DNA of 64,000 bases from JBBIOU01 sp037443205 (lineage in GTDB: Bacteria > Bacteroidota > Bacteroidia > Flavobacteriales_D > UBA2798), in assembly GCA_037443205.1 (NCBI GenBank), contig JBBIOU010000004.1:62001-126000 (forward strand). The letters are read 5' to 3'. A program made the translations under genes and the position numbers. Every line of letters begins with the position of its first letter. Position 1 is the stretch's first letter. Below the pieces are notes generated by a model that was not told the DNA's origin, ran no database searches, and saw only the letters and a list, made by a program, of their open reading frames with translations. Positions 35,438-44,643 of the stretch are shown here, piece after piece.

Positions 35438-36349
35438 TTATTTATTAGCCGTAAGTTTTTTAAATGTCTCTTCCAGGCTTTGTTCTTCTTTTCTGATAGT
35501 AAGTACCAGTAGCCGGTTTTCGATTGCAAACTTTGATATTTGCGGTCGTATATCGTTGGATGATTTAGATTCTATGATCCATTCAAAATTTTGTACGTGT
35601 TTAACCTTGCTTACCCCGGGTATGGATGTCAATTTATTTGCGTGTATTTCTTTGTCAAATTCAACATAAACGACTTGTTTATTGTTTGAATGAGTTTGCA
35701 AAGCATCGGTTTTATCATCTGCTTTAATTATTCCTTTATCAATAATAATAACTCTGCTGCAGATGGCTTCAACTTCCTGCATGATGTGGGTAGAAAGCAT
35801 CACCGTTTTTTGTTTACCGATTTCTTTAATTAAATTACGTATTTCTTCAAGTTGATTAGGGTCTAATCCGGTAGTAGGTTCATCCATGATAAGTACGCTA
35901 GGGTCGTGTATAAGCGCTTGCGCAAGCCCAACGCGTTGGCGATATCCTTTAGAAAGCGCGCCAATTTTCTTATGTTTTTCTATTCCTAAACCTACAATTT
36001 GTATCATTTCATCAATGCGTTGTTTAGCATTTTTTATATGATGTAGGCCTGCAATAAAGGCTAAATATTCTTTTACATACATATCTAAATAGAGCGGGTT
36101 ATGTTCCGGTAAATAACCAACATGTTTTTTAACTTGTATGGCGTCTTCCATCACATCTATACCGCATATTTCTGCTTTTCCTTCGGTAGGGGGTAAGTAG
36201 CAGGTAAGAATTTTCATCATGGTAGATTTGCCGGCTCCGTTGGGGCCTAAAAATCCCACTATTTCTCCGGTTCCTATTTCAAAGGAAACATTGTTTAGCG
36301 CATATTGGTTCCCGTAAACCTTAGATATATTTTTTACTGATATAGACAT
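35438..36349 (-). CDS. gldA: Gliding-motility-type ABC transporter ATPase GldA
   Basis: A 303-residue ABC ATPase: Walker A GPNGAGKS at 35-42, signature LSKGYRQRVGLAQ near 134, Walker B VLIMDEPTTGLD near 155-166 and the H-loop LSTHIMQEVEAI near 186. The long C-terminal extension (about 225-303) is as in GldA, the ATPase of the GldAFG exporter linked to gliding and exopolysaccharide export. GldF and GldG membrane subunits are not encoded in the window. It starts 20 bp after the paaZ stop, so it may be transcribed from the paaZ promoter; other Bacteroidota ABC-2-type exporters could carry a similar ATPase. Confidence 0.82.
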   Translation of the reverse strand: MSISVKNISKVYGNQYALNNVSFEIGTGEIVGFLGPNGAGKSTMMKILTCYLPPTEGKAEICGIDVMEDAIQVKKHVGYLPEHNPLYLDMYVKEYLAFIAGLHHIKNAKQRIDEMIQIVGLGIEKHKKIGALSKGYRQRVGLAQALIHDPSVLIMDEPTTGLDPNQLEEIRNLIKEIGKQKTVMLSTHIMQEVEAICSRVIIIDKGIIKADDKTDALQTHSNNKQVVYVEFDKEIHANKLTSIPGVSKVKHVQNFEWIIESKSSNDIRPQISKFAIENRLLVLTIRKEEQSLEETFKKLTANK

Positions 36350-36369
36350 AATAATTTTGTTGGCTTGTA

Positions 36370-38415
36370 TTAATCCTGATTAATTTTTTTCACCATCGTT
36401 AAAATAGTGGCTATAGCTACGGTTTCTCCTGTTTCGTCATACACGTCAACCAGCCATTTAACTATTCCTTTGGCAATATCTTCGGGATTTCTTTTTTCCT
36501 GGTCAATTTTTTCTTTACAGGTAAAGCGAACGCCAATGGTATTTCCGGGATAAACCGGTTTAACAAAGCGACATTCATCCAGACCGTAATTTAATAATAC
36601 GGGGCCTTTTTTAGCATCAACAAATAATCCGGCTGCTTTAGAAAGTATAAAATAGCCATGTGCAACGCGGCCTGTAAAAATTGTTCCATCCAAAGATGTG
36701 GCGTCCATGTGGGCATAAAAATTATCTCCGCTTACGTTTGCAAAATTTACAATATCTGCTTCGCTTACGGTGTGTTTTGCAGTTATAAGGGTTTGCCCTA
36801 CTTCTAATTCTTCAAAATAATATTGAAAAGGATGTTTTTCTTTTTCTATGTATTTTGAGCCATATTGATATTGTCCCATAATGTTAGTTAATGTAGTAGG
36901 CGAGCCTTGTATGGCGGTTCTTTGTAAGTAATGGTACACACCTCGTTTGCCGCCCATTTCTTCGCCTCCTCCGGCTCTTCCGGGGCCACCATGTGTTAGC
37001 ATGGGCATGGGCGAGCCATGGCCGGTACTTTCTTTGGCACAATCGGCATTCAGTATCAATATGCGTCCGTGCATGCAAGCTGCTCCAACTACAAATTCTC
37101 TGGCAATATTATCGTTGGCAGTAACGATTGAGCATACCAATGAGCCTTTACCCATTTTGGCCAATTCTATGGCATCACTCAGGTGTTTATATGGCATTAG
37201 GGTGCTTACCGGTCCAAATGCTTCAACATTATGGCAGTCTTGATATTTAAAAGGGTTTTTGTTTAAGAATAGAATCGGTGAAAGAAAAGCGCCTTTATTT
37301 TTATCTGCTCCAACTACTTCAAATTTTTCTATATCTCCAAAAACTATTTCTTGTGTTTGGGCAAGTTGTTTAATTTTTTCGATTACTTCTTGTTTTTGCG
37401 ATTTACCGGCTAATGCTCCCATGCGTACACCTTCAACGTTGGGGTCGCCAATGGTGGTTGAGGCGAGTTTTTTACCCAAAGCAATTTGCACATCTTCTAT
37501 CATGTTTTCGGGAACAATTACTCTTCTTACCGCTGTACATTTTTGACCGGCTTTAATGGTTATTTCGCGCAGCACTTCTTTTATAAAAATATCGAACTCT
37601 GCACTTCCGGGTTTTACATCGCTTCCTAAAATACAGCAATTTAATGAATCGGCTTCCATATTAAACGGAACCGCTTCTTGTATGAGTTTGGGATGTGCTT
37701 TGAGCATCATACCTGTACTTGCAGAACCGGTAAAAGTTACTACGTCCTGATTAATTACATGGTCTAATATACCGTTTGCGCTGCCGCAAATTAACTGCAA
37801 AGAGCCTTCGGGCAGTATCCGGGAGGCAACAATTTCTTTTACTACTGCTTCGGTAAGAAAAGAGGTTAGTGTAGCCGGTTTTACTATGGCAGGAACACCT
37901 GCCAGCAAGTTTACGGCTATTTTTTCTAACATGCCCCAAACAGGAAAATTAAAGGCATTGATATGTATGGCAACGCCTTCTTTAGGAACACATATATGAT
38001 GCCCGATGAAGCTGCCGGTTTTACTCAATTTTACAGTTTCTCCGTCATAACAAAATGTTTCATCCGGAAATTGCCTGCGCAAACTTGCGTAAGTAAATAA
38101 ATTACCTATGCCTCCCTCAATATCTATCCAGCTATCTGCCTTGGTTGCTCCTGTAGCCCAGCTTATTTTATAAAAAATATCTTTTTTTTCCAGTAAGTGT
38201 AATGCCAGTGCTTTGAGCATGCGTCCGCGTTCCTGAAAAGTCATTTTTCGTAATGCCGGTCCTCCGGTTTTGCGGGCGTAATTCATCATGGCGGCAAAAT
38301 CCAGTCCTTTACTGCTGGCTGTTGCTATGGCTTCACCGGTTATGGCGTTGTATAGGGTTTGTCCTTCGTCAGTTCCTTCAACCCATTGACCCATGGCATA
38401 ATTCTGTATTTTCAT
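36370..38415 (-). CDS. paaZ: PaaZ, bifunctional aldehyde dehydrogenase / enoyl-CoA hydratase
   Basis: A 681-residue fusion: an aldehyde dehydrogenase domain to about 520 (catalytic Cys near 294 in AGQKCTAVRR, Glu near 253 in NMEADSLN, VTFTGSASTG) and a MaoC/hot-dog hydratase domain about 535-675 (GDNFYAHMDATSL and the DECRFVKPVYPGNTI segment). PaaZ opens oxepin-CoA and oxidises the aldehyde in phenylacetate degradation. The other paa genes (paaABCDE, paaF, paaG) are not in the window, so this may serve another ring-cleavage or CoA-aldehyde step. It is followed by gldA at 20 bp. Confidence 0.88.
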   Translation of the reverse strand: MKIQNYAMGQWVEGTDEGQTLYNAITGEAIATASSKGLDFAAMMNYARKTGGPALRKMTFQERGRMLKALALHLLEKKDIFYKISWATGATKADSWIDIEGGIGNLFTYASLRRQFPDETFCYDGETVKLSKTGSFIGHHICVPKEGVAIHINAFNFPVWGMLEKIAVNLLAGVPAIVKPATLTSFLTEAVVKEIVASRILPEGSLQLICGSANGILDHVINQDVVTFTGSASTGMMLKAHPKLIQEAVPFNMEADSLNCCILGSDVKPGSAEFDIFIKEVLREITIKAGQKCTAVRRVIVPENMIEDVQIALGKKLASTTIGDPNVEGVRMGALAGKSQKQEVIEKIKQLAQTQEIVFGDIEKFEVVGADKNKGAFLSPILFLNKNPFKYQDCHNVEAFGPVSTLMPYKHLSDAIELAKMGKGSLVCSIVTANDNIAREFVVGAACMHGRILILNADCAKESTGHGSPMPMLTHGGPGRAGGGEEMGGKRGVYHYLQRTAIQGSPTTLTNIMGQYQYGSKYIEKEKHPFQYYFEELEVGQTLITAKHTVSEADIVNFANVSGDNFYAHMDATSLDGTIFTGRVAHGYFILSKAAGLFVDAKKGPVLLNYGLDECRFVKPVYPGNTIGVRFTCKEKIDQEKRNPEDIAKGIVKWLVDVYDETGETVAIATILTMVKKINQD

Positions 38416-38581
38416 AATTTTAATATTTACCTTAACGACACGAAAGTAAAAAACAGATTTGATATTCTAAACTTAAAATATCAGCATTTGTTATATGATT
38501 TTTTGTCTGAACAATATATTTATTTATTGGGCGTAATAATAGCTTAACAAAAATTGTGTATACGTACAGGTAAAGATGAAT

Positions 38582-38589
38582 TATATTTG
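38582..38589 (+). promoter_or_regulatory. Bacteroidota minus-7 box of the TonB receptor/DUF4249 unit
   Basis: TATATTTG matches TA-N2-TTTG exactly, 8 bp before the receptor ATG at 38598. A TTG about 25 bp upstream is slightly beyond the usual minus-33 spacing. Confidence 0.5.
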
Positions 38590-38597
38590 AACAACCA

Positions 38598-40958
38598 ATG
38601 AAATACTTTTTAGGTACAATATTTATTTGTGTTTTTTGTCTGCAAAATTATGCGCAAAAAAAATATACACTCAGCGGTTATGTTAAAGATGCTGCTACGG
38701 GCGAATATATGATTGCCGCAACTATTTTTATAAAAGAAACCGGCAAAGGTGTGGTAACCAATAATTATGGTTTTTTTTCGATTACACTTAATGAAGGAAC
38801 CTATTCGGTGAGAATAAATTACGCGGGTTACGAGTCAGTATTACAAGTGGTAGAGTTAAACAAAGACATCAGATTAAATGTTGCTCTTAGTCCTAAAAAT
38901 CAAATGATGGAAGAAGTAGTGGTTACCGATAAAGCGCCTGACCAAAATACCAAAAGTACAGATATGGGCAAGGTAGAACTGGATATGGAAAAAGTAAAAA
39001 CACTGCCCGCATTTATGGGCGAGGTAGATGTTTTAAAAACTATACAATTAATGCCGGGTGTGCAAGCCACCGGTGAAGGTAATTCGGGTTTTTATGTGCG
39101 CGGGGGAGGGCCTGACCAAAATTTAATATTATTAGATGAAGCGCCTGTTTATAATGCATCGCACTTATTTGGTTTTTTTTCGGTGTTTAATGCTGATGCA
39201 GTAAAAAGTGTAGAATTATACAAAGGCTCTATGCCTGCAAATTTTGGCGGACGATTAGCATCTGTTATTGACATTACGATGAAAGAAGGAAATAATCAGC
39301 AATATCAGGTTGATGGTGGTATTGGCATTATTTCTTCTCGATTAACCGTACAAGGACCGATTAAAAAAGATACTTCATCTTTTATCATATCGGGCAGAAG
39401 AACATACATTGATGTATTGATGCAGCCATTTATTAAAAAAGATTCTCCCTTTAAAGGTACCGGTTATTATTTTTATGATTTAAACACAAAATTCAATTAT
39501 CGTTTTTCCGACAAAGACCGCATTTTTTTATCCGGTTATTTTGGTCGCGATGTGTTTAATTATAAAAATTCGGATGCCGGTTTTAATGTGCGTATTCCCT
39601 GGGGTAATGCCACTGCTACGCTTCGCTGGAATCATTTATTTAACCACAAACTGTTTATGAATGTTAGTACTATTTTTACTAAATACGATTTTGAATTTGG
39701 AGCCAGCCAGGATGATTTTAAATTTGCTTTATTATCAGGAATCACTGATATTAATAACAAACTAGATTTTTATTATTTCCCCACTTCAAGACATCAAATA
39801 AAGTTTGGCGCCAATTACATTTACCATATATTTGTTCCTACGGCTGCAAGCGCCAGTCAGGGCGAAACAGTTTTTGACACCGGCAATAAAACAAAACTAT
39901 TTGCTCACGAGGCAGCCCTTTATGTGAATGATGATTTTGATGTTACCGACTTATTCAAAATTAGTTTTGGCCTGCGCTATTCATTATTTAACCAGGTAGG
40001 CCCATTTACCCGTTATGTAAAAGACCCTACACTACTCACAACAAGCGACACCATTGTTTACAATAAGGGACAAAGTGTAAGTCGCTACCATGGTCCGGAA
40101 CCACGCATATCAATGCGTTATACGCTCAGCAAACAGGCTTCGTTAAAAGCTGCGTTTACACGTACACTTCAATATATACATTTAGCCTCATTATCGGCTG
40201 TATCATTGCCTACAGATGTGTGGGTACCCAGTACCGACAGAGTGCAACCGCAAATAGGTTATCAATATAGCACCGGATATTTCAGAAATTTTAAAGAAAA
40301 TAAATATGAATCCTCCATAGAGTTATATTATAAAACAATGCAAAATCAGGTAGAGTTCAGAGAAGGCGCTATGCCCGATGATGATGTGAAAGATAATCCC
40401 GATAATAATTTTGTGTTTGGAAAGGGCTGGAGCTATGGAGCAGAATTTTTTGTGAAAAAACGCACCGGACAATTAAACGGATGGATTGGATATACCTTGT
40501 CGTGGACCAAAAGAAAATTTGTTGATCTGAATTTTGGGGAAGAATTTTATGCCAAGTTCGACAGAAGACATGATATTTCAGTAGCGATAGTTTATGAGCC
40601 AAATAAAAAATTAACTTTTGGATTGGTATTTGTTTACGGTACCGGTAATGCCATTACTTTACCTCACACCTGGTATTTGATACAAGATGAAGTAGTTTAT
40701 GAATTTGCACCTCGCAACTCCATACGTATGCCGGCCTATCATCGCATGGATTTATCCTTAACTGTTAAAGGAAAAGAAAATAAGAAATTTAAAAGCAGTT
40801 GGAACTTTTCTATCTATAATGTTTATAGCAGGCTAAATCCATACTTTTTATATATTGATGAGAGCGGAAGTCCTTTTGACGGTAGCCTGACCATCAAAGC
40901 CAAACAAGTATCTTTGTTTCCGATATTGCCATCCGTAACCTGGAATTTTAGTTTTTAG
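38598..40958 (+). CDS. TonB-dependent receptor with carboxypeptidase-like N-terminal domain
   Basis: A 786-residue receptor with signal peptide MKYFLGTIFICVFCLQNYA, a carboxypeptidase-regulatory-like domain (YTLSGYVKDAATGEYMIAATIFIKE), a plug with GFYVRGGGPDQNLILLDEAPVYN, and a beta-barrel ending in LFPILPSVTWNFSF, with a terminal Phe. It differs from the thiamine receptor in sequence and has no riboswitch. The next gene, 3 bp downstream, is a DUF4249 lipoprotein; this pairing is a common Bacteroidota arrangement of uncertain substrate. Confidence 0.92.
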   Translation: MKYFLGTIFICVFCLQNYAQKKYTLSGYVKDAATGEYMIAATIFIKETGKGVVTNNYGFFSITLNEGTYSVRINYAGYESVLQVVELNKDIRLNVALSPKNQMMEEVVVTDKAPDQNTKSTDMGKVELDMEKVKTLPAFMGEVDVLKTIQLMPGVQATGEGNSGFYVRGGGPDQNLILLDEAPVYNASHLFGFFSVFNADAVKSVELYKGSMPANFGGRLASVIDITMKEGNNQQYQVDGGIGIISSRLTVQGPIKKDTSSFIISGRRTYIDVLMQPFIKKDSPFKGTGYYFYDLNTKFNYRFSDKDRIFLSGYFGRDVFNYKNSDAGFNVRIPWGNATATLRWNHLFNHKLFMNVSTIFTKYDFEFGASQDDFKFALLSGITDINNKLDFYYFPTSRHQIKFGANYIYHIFVPTAASASQGETVFDTGNKTKLFAHEAALYVNDDFDVTDLFKISFGLRYSLFNQVGPFTRYVKDPTLLTTSDTIVYNKGQSVSRYHGPEPRISMRYTLSKQASLKAAFTRTLQYIHLASLSAVSLPTDVWVPSTDRVQPQIGYQYSTGYFRNFKENKYESSIELYYKTMQNQVEFREGAMPDDDVKDNPDNNFVFGKGWSYGAEFFVKKRTGQLNGWIGYTLSWTKRKFVDLNFGEEFYAKFDRRHDISVAIVYEPNKKLTFGLVFVYGTGNAITLPHTWYLIQDEVVYEFAPRNSIRMPAYHRMDLSLTVKGKENKKFKSSWNFSIYNVYSRLNPYFLYIDESGSPFDGSLTIKAKQVSLFPILPSVTWNFSF

Positions 40959-40961
40959 AAT

Positions 40962-41894
40962 ATGAAAAAAATACATCCATACATTTTATTGTTTATACTG
41001 ATAACAACAGTTTCCTGCGAACGTGATGCAACCATTGATATTAAAGGCGGTGAACAAAAGCCCGTAGTGTATGGTTGGATAGAACCCGGTATGCCACCGG
41101 TTGTTATTCTTACCCAATCTAAGCCTTATTTTGGTACAACTAATTTTTCTGAATTATCGGATTTATTTATACACAACGCTACCGTTACAGTTACTACAGA
41201 TAATTATACTGCACCACTTAGTGAAATATGCTCGCAAAATGTTTCTCCTTCATTGCTACCGGTTATTGCCGAATATCTGGGAGTAGACAGTGCCACCCTT
41301 AGTCAGGTAAATTATTGCGTTTACACTACTTTTGATAATAATATTTTTGGACAGACAGGAAAAAAATATTTTTTAAACATTAGTTTTGATAATTATAACT
41401 TGAGCAGCGAGACAGAAATTCCACAACCGGTAGCTTTAGATAGTGTATGGTTTAAAGTTCAGCCACCGGCAACAAATTTAGGATTTATCTGGGCAACACT
41501 TACTGACCCTCCGGCATCGGGTAATTGTTATCGTTGGTTTGCAAAACGAAAAGGAAAAGATTTTTCGTTTATTGCCCCTATGGGTTCGGCTTTTGATGAT
41601 AAATTTATAAACGGTACAACTTTTAATTTTGCTTTTAACCGCGGAGATGATGATTTTGCAACTACGCCTGAACCCCCCGAAGAGAGAGGTTATTTTAAAA
41701 TCGGGGATACGGTAATTGTAAAATTTTGCAGCATTGATGAGGCTCATTATCAGTTTTGGCGAACTTTTGAAATTCAGGTTTCTAATAACGGTAACCCTTT
41801 TGCAGCTCCCGCTCCGGTAAAGTCAAATATCAACGAAGGACTGGGTATATGGGGCGGATATGGTCCTGCATACGATACGGTGGTGTGTCAGTAA
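40962..41894 (+). CDS. DUF4249 outer-membrane lipoprotein
   Basis: A 310-residue lipoprotein. The signal peptide ends in a lipobox with Cys19 (TTVSCERD), which would carry the lipid anchor. The mature chain is beta-rich, beginning with KPVVYGWIEPGMPPVVILTQS, characteristic of the DUF4249 family always found beside TonB receptors. Probably a surface-exposed partner that helps capture the receptor's substrate; the substrate is unknown. Its end faces the response regulator across a 271-bp gap holding a hairpin. Confidence 0.85.
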   Translation: MKKIHPYILLFILITTVSCERDATIDIKGGEQKPVVYGWIEPGMPPVVILTQSKPYFGTTNFSELSDLFIHNATVTVTTDNYTAPLSEICSQNVSPSLLPVIAEYLGVDSATLSQVNYCVYTTFDNNIFGQTGKKYFLNISFDNYNLSSETEIPQPVALDSVWFKVQPPATNLGFIWATLTDPPASGNCYRWFAKRKGKDFSFIAPMGSAFDDKFINGTTFNFAFNRGDDDFATTPEPPEERGYFKIGDTVIVKFCSIDEAHYQFWRTFEIQVSNNGNPFAAPAPVKSNINEGLGIWGGYGPAYDTVVCQ

Positions 41895-41959
41895 ATGGAG
41901 GTTTGTTTCGTTTGTTCGAATAATAACTCAAATTCAAATACTTTAAAAAAGTAAAGCCC

Positions 41960-41979
41960 AAAAAGTCATTAGACTTTTT
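41960..41979. terminator. Probable bidirectional terminator hairpin
   Basis: AAAAAGTC, loop ATTA, then GACTTTTT form an 8-bp stem with T-tracts on both strands, lying between convergent genes (DUF4249 lipoprotein and the response regulator). A second small CCCG/CGGG hairpin follows at 41981-41994. The remaining bases up to 42165 are AT-rich and hold nothing else I recognise. Confidence 0.55.
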
Positions 41980-42165
41980 TCCCGACAAGCCGGGTGTCTA
42001 AGATTTTCTAAGAAATTTCTTGAAATATTTTCTATTTTTTGGTAAGAAATTCTAACAAAATCTAAAACAGGGTTAATCCAATGATACCCTCATACATAAG
42101 TGCTTGCATCAGCCTAGGAAAAGTTGGTGGTTGCAGACAATTTTTTGGGTAAATATACTTTACGA

Positions 42166-42855
42166 TCATAACAAAAATCCAAACCAACCTTTTTTCATGG
42201 CAATTTTTATGGCTTGGGTTCTGTTATTTACATGCAATTTTTTGTAAATATTCGAAATGTGTGTTCTAACTGTATTGGGGCTTAAGCCAATATCTTTGGC
42301 TAATACTTTGTAATCTTTTCCATCTACCAAACCCTTAAGAATATTCATTTCTCTATCAGTTAAAACAGAATTTTCTGCTTTTTTATTTTCAATTTTTGCG
42401 TTTGAAAGCAACTGAAGCGATTTGCGTGCAATACGTGGACTCATAGGAGCTCCGTCAAATTCAACCACTTCGTATAAAGCATTTATTAATCTATCCGGAT
42501 TTTCGTCTTTTAATAAATATCCAACAGCTCCGGCCTTTATCGCTTCAAAAATTTTTTCATCATCATCAAAAACTGTAAGCATTAAGAATTTGGTGTTTGG
42601 ATAAACCTCAGATGCTGAATTTACAGCTTCAATACCGTTCATTACAGGCATATCAATATCCATAAATACAATGTCAGGAAGTGTTGGTGATTCTTTCATT
42701 TTTTCTAAGAATTCATCACCATTACTCGCAGTAAAAAGTACTTCAATATTGTTTTTAGTCAAAAGTTTTTCTTTTAGCGTTGTTCTGTTAATTTGTTTGT
42801 CATCAACAATCGCAACTTTTATCATATTTTGAGTATTTTTTTCTGCAAAGGTCAT
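42166..42855 (-). CDS. NarL/FixJ-type response regulator
   Basis: A 229-residue response regulator: receiver domain with phosphoacceptor Asp66 (IVFMDIDMP) and the conserved Lys in GYLLKDENP, then a LuxR-type helix-turn-helix from about 160 (LTDREMNILKGLVDGKDYKVLAKDIGLSPNTVRTHISNIYKKL). The ATG at 42855 is 12 bp after the histidine kinase stop; an ATG at 42825 (MIKVAIVDDK) is an equally good start. It is paired with the preceding kinase and is a candidate to bind the 7-2-7 palindrome found just beyond that kinase gene. Confidence 0.92.
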   Translation of the reverse strand: MTFAEKNTQNMIKVAIVDDKQINRTTLKEKLLTKNNIEVLFTASNGDEFLEKMKESPTLPDIVFMDIDMPVMNGIEAVNSASEVYPNTKFLMLTVFDDDEKIFEAIKAGAVGYLLKDENPDRLINALYEVVEFDGAPMSPRIARKSLQLLSNAKIENKKAENSVLTDREMNILKGLVDGKDYKVLAKDIGLSPNTVRTHISNIYKKLHVNNRTQAIKIAMKKGWFGFLL

Positions 42856-42867
42856 AGGGATTATTTT

Positions 42868-44574
42868 TTATTGCAATACTTCATTTGCATTAAGGTATTT
42901 TACACATATTGAAATTTTTGTTCCGTTATTTATTGATGAAATAATTTCAATTTCTGCATTGGCTTCTTTGGCGCGTTCTTCCATATTTTTCATTCCATAA
43001 TGTCCGTCTTTGTATCGTTTATCATAATCAAAACCGATACCATTATCTTCAACCGTAAATTTGAATAAGCACTTATCACTGCTTTCAAATAAAATATTAA
43101 TTTGATTTGCCTTGCTATGCTTTAAAGCATTGTGAAAAGCTTCCTGACAGATTCTGAAAATATTTAATGCCTGCTCCGGCATAAGAATATTTTCAGGCTT
43201 TTTAAAATTTTCTATAAAATCAATTTTTACATTATTCTTTATTTGAAGTTTTAATACATAATTTTTAAATCTATCGGCAAAATCTATAATACTTAATTTT
43301 TCGTTGTTTACCGCCCAAATAGTTTCTCTGAGCGTAAGAATGGCGTTTCTACCTGTTGCGCTATAGTTAAGCAGGAGTTTTTTAAGTTCATCTTCATTTT
43401 TAATTTTTTCAGGATGATTTGCCAACCATTCCAAATTGGTAATTAAATAGGATAGTTGTCCACCTACATTATCGTGTAAGTCGCGTGCTATACGTTCTTT
43501 TTCTTTTTGTGATTTTTGTATTAACTCTAATTGTTGTTGTTTCTTTTTAATGTTGCTTCTATTTATCCACCATAATGTAAAAAATACCAGCAACAATAGG
43601 ATTAATGCTAAAACATATATGGTACGTTTACGGTTGGCTATTTCTAATTGGCTTATTTGCTTTTCATTTTGTAATTGTTTTATCTCAGCTTCTTTTTTTT
43701 CGGTTTCATACATTTCTTCGTATTTAGCAATTTCTTGGGCTTTTTGTAAATAAAAAATGGAATCTTTATAATAAAACCATTTGCTAATATATTTTAATGC
43801 TAATGTATCTCTTAGCATTATCAAACATTCGGCTTTTCCTCTGTATGCGTTAGTCAGAGCTTCTCTATCACCAAGTTCTTTAAGTGTTTTTTCAACTTTA
43901 TTTATATAAATAAGTGCTTTTTCATAATCTTTTTTAACTCTGAAATAATAATTGTAATATTTAGTAGCAGCAAATGCTATAGCACTTATGTTTTTAGAAG
44001 TATCTGCATAAGCTTCGGCAAGTTTCAAGTAGTGTTCTATTTTATTTATGTCTTTTGTTTTATTAATGTGTAATTCGGCAAGAATAGAATAGGTACGAGA
44101 TAGTCTGCTATAATTTTTTTCTTTTTTCATTAATTCAACAGCAGGATATATATATTTTTTTACAGAATCTAGATTTTCATATTCAATATATATTGCACCT
44201 ACCGTATAATATGCATCAGATTTTAAAGAATCTAAATTGCACGTTTTAGTTGTGTTTAAATACTGATAAAACCAATTTAAGGCATTCTTTTTATCGTGAT
44301 AATGATAATAACATGTACCAATGTTTCTTTCAATTCGTGCTATTTTCTTACAATCATTATTTGCTTTTGCTATTTTATAAATATCCATGTATGTTTTATT
44401 TGCAAGCGCGTAGTTATTAGCCATGTAAAGGCTATCGGCAACATATAATAAACTATCCATGTTTTGAGAAAAGCAGTTAAATACCCCCAATACCATACTT
44501 ATTACTAATAATAAAGTATAGTATTTTATACTTGTATAGCTCTTTAAAATTGATATGATTAGGATTTTGCTCAT
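42868..44574 (-). CDS. TPR-containing sensor histidine kinase (HisKA_3 type)
   Basis: A 568-residue sensor kinase. The N-terminus to about residue 37 is a signal/membrane anchor, then TPR repeats about 40-290 form the external sensor, a membrane helix lies about 318-337, followed by a coiled coil, the phosphoacceptor H-box of the HisKA_3 family (ARDLHDNVGGQL, His367) and a HATPase domain near 460-565. Such TPR-sensor kinases are typical of Bacteroidota and pair with NarL-type regulators, as here. Its start lies 12-27 bp from the 7-2-7 palindrome shared with the divergent surface gene, suggesting autoregulation. Confidence 0.9.
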   Translation of the reverse strand: MSKILIISILKSYTSIKYYTLLLVISMVLGVFNCFSQNMDSLLYVADSLYMANNYALANKTYMDIYKIAKANNDCKKIARIERNIGTCYYHYHDKKNALNWFYQYLNTTKTCNLDSLKSDAYYTVGAIYIEYENLDSVKKYIYPAVELMKKEKNYSRLSRTYSILAELHINKTKDINKIEHYLKLAEAYADTSKNISAIAFAATKYYNYYFRVKKDYEKALIYINKVEKTLKELGDREALTNAYRGKAECLIMLRDTLALKYISKWFYYKDSIFYLQKAQEIAKYEEMYETEKKEAEIKQLQNEKQISQLEIANRKRTIYVLALILLLLVFFTLWWINRSNIKKKQQQLELIQKSQKEKERIARDLHDNVGGQLSYLITNLEWLANHPEKIKNEDELKKLLLNYSATGRNAILTLRETIWAVNNEKLSIIDFADRFKNYVLKLQIKNNVKIDFIENFKKPENILMPEQALNIFRICQEAFHNALKHSKANQINILFESSDKCLFKFTVEDNGIGFDYDKRYKDGHYGMKNMEERAKEANAEIEIISSINNGTKISICVKYLNANEVLQ

Positions 44575-44586
44575 TTTGTAATAATA

Positions 44587-44602
44587 TACTGCAAATGCAG
44601 TA
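44587..44602. promoter_or_regulatory. 7-2-7 palindrome between the kinase and the surface gene
   Basis: TACTGCA-AA-TGCAGTA: a 7-bp inverted repeat separated by 2 bp, the layout used by NarL-type regulators. It lies between the divergent histidine kinase (start 44574) and the beta-helix protein (start 44644). A near-identical copy is at 48826-48841. In both places an AAATTTG lies about 26-28 bp downstream. Confidence 0.5.
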
Positions 44603-44643
44603 TTTTAAAATTTTAATCGTTTTTTAAAATTTGTGCCAAATTA

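Noticed and set aside
36947..37546. Open frames of 95-98 residues opposite to paaZ
   Set aside because: They lie entirely inside the paaZ gene, have unnatural composition (Ser/Pro/Thr-rich, as antisense frames do) and no motif. Treated as antisense shadows.
38416..38597. Possible small gene between paaZ and the TonB receptor
   Set aside because: The AT-rich 182 bp contain only short frames without a plausible start signal. They probably hold two divergent promoters.
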